IMG/VR virus record: IMGVR_UViG_3300044699_000023
Span: 1 to 46,436 of that record
Reading direction: 5' to 3' (one strand)
Source: a virus
Length of the DNA: 46,436 nt
Shown here piece after piece: positions 43,201 to 46,436 of this stretch; within the stretch, counting starts at the first letter, position 1; each line of letters starts with the position of its first letter. A program made the translations under genes and the position numbers. The notes beneath the pieces are model-generated. The model was not told the origin of the DNA. It did no database searches and saw nothing but the letters and a program-made list of their open reading frames with translations.

Positions 43201-46136
43201 AACGGCAGCATTCAAACTCGACGGCTCGCTACCGGCGATCGCGCAGGCGGAAACGGCGAACCTCGTGCACGACGAAGTGCTGCGCCTGGAGCTGAAGGCG
43301 CTCAACAACCTGCGCAAGACCGTGTCGCCGTTCGTCAAACTGCAGAAGGCGATCTCGGAAGGCGCGGCCGCGGAAGAGATCGACCGACTCACCGCGCAGG
43401 TGCGCAAGCTGAAAGAGTCGACCCGCAGCGGCGCCGCGACGATCCGCGCCGGCTTGCCGAACGAGCAGGCGGTGCGCGGGCTCGCGCGCGATCGCATTGG
43501 TGCGCTGCCCATCCGCCGGATTCAGCCGCAAGCGTTCTGGTCGACGGCGCGGCGGGCATCGCTCGCGTCGACGGAGAAAGCCGCGCGCCAGGATTTCGAC
43601 GGCGCCATCCTCGCGAAGCAGCAGGAGATCCTGAACCTCGCCATGTATCGCGAGGCGCAGAAGACGCAAGAGGAAGTCGCGACGCGGATCGATTTCGTGA
43701 AGCGGCTCGACTCGCAGGCCAGCCGCAAGCGCATCGGCCTCGCCGGCGCCAGCTACCAGGATCAGATCGACGGCATCCTCGACCGCTTCGAGTTCGCGAA
43801 GGTGTCACAGAAGGCGCTCGACCGACGCGCCGCGCTCTCGAAGTGGGCCGCCGGCGTCGAGGCGCAGGGCTACACCGTCGATCTGCCCGAGGGCCTGCTC
43901 GACGAAGCCAGGCGGAAGAACTACCAGGAGATGAGCGTCGACGAGTTCATGGGCGTGACCGATGGGCTCTATCACATCGAGCACCTGGCGAGCCTCAAGA
44001 ACCAACTGCTCACCGCGAAGGATCAGCGCGAGTTCAGCGCCGAGCGCGACCAGGTGAGCGGCAACATCCTGGCGGTGAACCCGAAGCGGCCGCCGAAACT
44101 CGAAGACAAGCCATCCGATAAAAAGTGGCGGAAGTTCGGCGACTACGTCGCGAGTCACCGGAAGATCGCGCTGATCGCGCAGGCGCTCGACAACTACGTC
44201 GACGGCGGCCCGTTCTGGTCGGCCTTCATGCAGCCGATCAACGCGGCCGCGGATGCGAAAGAGGCGCGCTCGCGTGTCGAGGGCACGGCCTACGCCGCCA
44301 TCGTCGCGAAGCACTACCCCGGCCGCGCGCTGTGGGATCTGCACACGCCGCGCTTCGTGCCGGCGCTGAATGACAGCGTATCGAAGAACCTCGCGATCGC
44401 CGTCGCGATGAATTGGGGCAACGAGCACGGGCGCGAGCGCGTGCTCAACGACCCGACGCGCAAGTTCGACGACGCGCAGGTCGTCGCCATCCTCGACCTG
44501 CTCGATCAAAACGACTGGAACTTCGTGCAAGCGCATTGGGATTACCTCGACCACTTCTGGCCCGAGATCGCCGCGAAGATGCAGCGCACGACGGGCGTCG
44601 AACCGGAGAAGGTTGCGCCGCTGCCGGTCTACACGAAATACGGCACGTTCCGCGGCGGCTATCACCCGCTCGTGTATGACTCGACGCGCAGCGCGACGGC
44701 GCAGGGCTTCGCGCAGGCCGAGGCTGGCAAGGCGCTCACCGCCGGCGCCTACGTGCGCACGACGACGCGGCGCGGCTTCACGAAGACGAGGCAGGAGCAC
44801 ACCGGCCTGCCGCTGAAGCTAGACATGGGCGTCGCCTTCGCGCACATCGACCAGGTCGTGCACGACCTGACGCATCACGAGATGCTGATCGACGTCACGC
44901 GGCTGCTGCGCGATCCGAAAGTGTCGAAGGCGATTTACGACACCGCCGGCGATCAGATTTACGAGCAGCTCAAGAACTCGCTCGAAGACATCGCGAAGGG
45001 GAACCTGTCGCCGCCTGGCAAGCCTACGCCGATGGATCAGGGCGCGACCTGGCTGCGGCAGCGCACGCAGATCGCCTCGATGGCGTTCAACGTGTGGACG
45101 TCGATTCCAACAGCCGATCGGCCTCTTCAACGGTATGGACCGCGTCGGCGTGACGTGGGTCGCGAAGGGCGCGAAGCGATGGCTGCGTGACGCCGTCGCA
45201 ATGGAGAGCACGACGCAATGGATCGCGGAGAAGTCGCCGATGATGGCGGGCCGCGTGACGACGGCGACGCAGGACTCTGCACGATCTGCGTGCGGCGTAT
45301 CAGGAAACCGGCGGCTGGTTCGATCGCCTGGTGCGCACGGTGAGCTCGGACAAGCTGACGCAGGCGGCGCTGACGATTCGTTCCTCTGGCACATCAGCGT
45401 CGCGCAGCGCGTGGCCGATGTGCCGACCTGGCTCGGGCAATATGAGAAGAGCCTCGCCGCCGGCGAGTCGGAAGAGCGCGCCATCGCGATCGCCGATCAA
45501 GCGGTGCTCGACAGCCAGGGCGGCGGGCAGATCAAGGATCTCGCGAAGGTGCAGCGCGGCGGCCCGATCGCGCGGGCGTTTATGACGTTCGCGAGCTACG
45601 GCGTCACCGTCTTCAACGCGGCGTATCGCAACGTCGACATCGCGCGGCGTTCAGGGCTGAAAGATCCGGCGACCATCCTGAAACTGATCGGGCACATGGG
45701 GCTGCTCTACGCGATGCCGGCGCTCTTCACGATCGCGCTGAAGCACGCCAGCGGCCGCGGCGGCGACGACGACGATCCGCTCAACTGGTTCAGCCAGGTC
45801 GCCGGCGAGATGGCATCGAGCGCGCTGTCGGGCCTCGTCTACATGCGCGAGGCCGCCGGTGCGGCGCAGATCGCGCTCGGCCTCGACACGACTGCGCGCG
45901 GCTACTCGGGCCCCGCGGTGTTCCGGCCGGTGCAGGTCGCGTATGATGTCGCGACACAAGTGAAGCAGGGCGAGGCCGATTCCGGCTTCTGGCACGCGGT
46001 CAACCAGGGCGCGGGCTACCTGTTCATGTATCCCGCGACGCAAGTGCAGAAGACCGTCGACGGTGCGCGCGCTCTCTATGAGGGCCGCACCTCGAACCCC
46101 GCGGCGCTCATTTTCGGGCCGCCGCCAAAGGAGTGA
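37203..46136 (+). CDS. Giant ejection protein with large polyvalent domains (many frameshifts, about 2,980 aa)
   Basis: One gene about 8.9 kb long, intact to about 38930 and then broken by some 15 indels. The N-terminus (NPDGSTSTVDSIGVGLDGKQ, then LLPTVTPDGRHFAG) is a known start of phage internal virion proteins. Later parts include a helical, partly hydrophobic region (38100-38560) and blocks typical of large polyvalent proteins (EMFYSRIRRAVEESKNKAAT). A zinc-peptidase-like HETGH (42294-42308) follows, and the C-terminus has membrane-like helices (GHMGLLYAMPALFTIALKHA). It is the third ejection protein, like T7 gp16, and would enter the cell with the DNA. It ends two bases before the next ATG. 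Confidence 0.75.
38100..38560 (+). other. Hydrophobic helical domain of the giant protein
   Basis: This stretch encodes Gly/Ala-rich hydrophobic helices: SIGQSGPILASSVLLGGGPA, later VVESMAFGGAQGAVEAWTEA, and LATILATGAQTGALHGLARV. A conserved-looking EVAGEEIATALQDLDEW lies between them. Similar blocks occur in other giant phage ejection proteins and may insert into host membranes during DNA entry. The function is inferred. Confidence 0.45.
41040..42230 (+). other. Large polyvalent domain region of the giant protein
   Basis: Three blocks are recognisable across frame changes near 41265, 41420 and 41530: YRMLGDEHWQEVAEAILRKT, FLEEVQTPHADEFAKMPELL and DLAAVAWTTGDQQAKRYNLA. Together with the following VVNGLPAVKRNGGRVSEVHV they match a conserved domain of phage and mobile-element polyvalent proteins. 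Its activity is not known. Confidence 0.5.
42276..42630 (+). other. HETGH zinc-peptidase-like domain
   Basis: LSTFLHETGHLFFQ supplies an H-E-X-X-H zinc motif at 42294-42308. About 50 codons later, after frame changes, AHEKLAEGFID and LHEGKAPSLELQSFFQTF provide a possible third ligand and the helix usual in such domains. It may be an active protease carried in the virion or a degenerate structural remnant. Confidence 0.5.
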
Positions 46137-46137
46137 T

Positions 46138-46377
46138 ATGGGCGGCAAGCTGAATCAGAACACTGGCGAGATTCTCAGCCCGAGCATCGACACGCGGCGC
46201 GAGATCGCTTTCGATCCCTGGCAGCTCGCGACGCTGCTCGAACAGATGGCGCAGAAGGCGACGTCGGAAGCTCGGATCTCGCTGAAGCCGACGACGCCTG
46301 TCGTGCGGATGACGATGACGATCGCTGACGCGGTGAAGCTGGCGGCGATCCTGAAGTCGGTGCCGCGCATCAACTGA
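46138..46377 (+). CDS. Second copy of the 79-aa hypothetical gene
   Basis: Identical to 189-428 and part of the terminal repeat. It follows the complete end of the giant ejection protein here, which confirms the gene order across the join. It is not a real duplication if the genome is circular in the assembly. Confidence 0.85.
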   Translation: MGGKLNQNTGEILSPSIDTRREIAFDPWQLATLLEQMAQKATSEARISLKPTTPVVRMTMTIADAVKLAAILKSVPRIN

Positions 46378-46436
46378 TGGCCCGCGACAAGGTTCAGAAG
46401 GTCGGCACGCACCGCACCCGCATCCCGATCGGATAC
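46377..46436 (+). CDS. Partial second copy of the 143-aa gene (cut by window end)
   Basis: These bases repeat the first 20 codons of the 428-859 gene. The missing G near 46431 would shift its frame in the last two codons. The full gene is at the left end. Confidence 0.8.
   Translation, partial: MARDKVQKVGTHRTRIPIGY

Larger units (their letters stand above)
45950..46436. repeat. Terminal direct repeat, right copy
   Basis: This 487-base copy matches 1-488 except for one missing G in a GGG run near its end (46430-46432). The difference is direct proof of a homopolymer deletion in this assembly, because both copies represent the same place on a circular or concatemeric genome. Confidence 0.95.

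Noticed and set aside
1-46436. tRNA genes, CRISPR arrays and insertion sequences.
   Set aside because: No cloverleaf-like sequence, no regularly spaced repeats and no transposase motif were seen on reading the window.

Overview
The window is a complete genome of a tailed bacteriophage with podovirus-type (short-tailed) virion genes. It is GC-rich and every gene I can support is on the + strand. Bases 1-488 recur at 45950-46436 with one G missing, so the molecule closes on itself and the unit genome is about 45.95 kb. The virion module (portal, Bbp19-like protein, scaffold, major capsid, Bbp16-like cement protein, tail tubular A and B, T7 gp14/gp15/gp16-like ejection proteins) resembles the Bordetella BPP-1 / Burkholderia BcepC6B type of podophage. 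No reverse transcriptase or diversity-generating cassette is present. The host is inferred, not shown: GC content, sigma70-like promoters, DnaA-box-like sites and a Pseudomonas-type parS palindrome suggest a GC-rich proteobacterium.

Layout, taking the genome as a circle. (1) 0-3.2 kb: end of the late operon, with the C-terminus of the giant ejection protein, small virion-associated proteins and a glycosidase-like tail protein. (2) 3.2-3.8 kb: regulatory region with a perfect 18-bp parS-like palindrome, promoters and a membrane protein. (3) 3.8-7.9 kb: recombination operon with a Rad52/Mgm101-like annealing protein, a PD-(D/E)XK exonuclease and an HNH protein. (4) 8.1-10.5 kb: an operon led by a coiled-coil/HTH protein. 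(5) 10.46-10.66 kb: a possible replication origin. (6) 11.1-15.8 kb: RuvC-like resolvase, MT-A70 adenine methyltransferase, a PD-(D/E)XK-like protein, a signal-peptide-bearing PAP2 phosphatase, zinc-binding miniproteins, an M15 peptidase and two small membrane proteins (lysis). (7) 15.8-18.5 kb: DUF932-like protein and hypotheticals. (8) 18.6-22.4 kb: packaging genes (TerS, TerL) and a GNAT-like gene. (9) 22.4-46.1 kb: capsid, tail and ejection proteins.

No DNA polymerase, primase, helicase, RNA polymerase, integrase or classical repressor was recognised, so replication and transcription probably use host machinery. The most interesting signals are at DNA level. One is the lone parS-like palindrome. 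The second is a GTTG-N-CAAC palindrome that overlaps the -35 element of five promoter-like regions in the same register. The third is a 14-20 bp palindrome (core TCCCGACGTCGGGA) at three distant places, in different reading frames and once outside genes.

Many genes are broken by single-base indels, mostly in short homopolymers, between about 14.3-29.6 kb and 38.9-45.4 kb. The same error type is proven in the terminal overlap (GGG versus GG). I treat these as sequencing or assembly errors and give whole-gene spans, with the frame changes noted.
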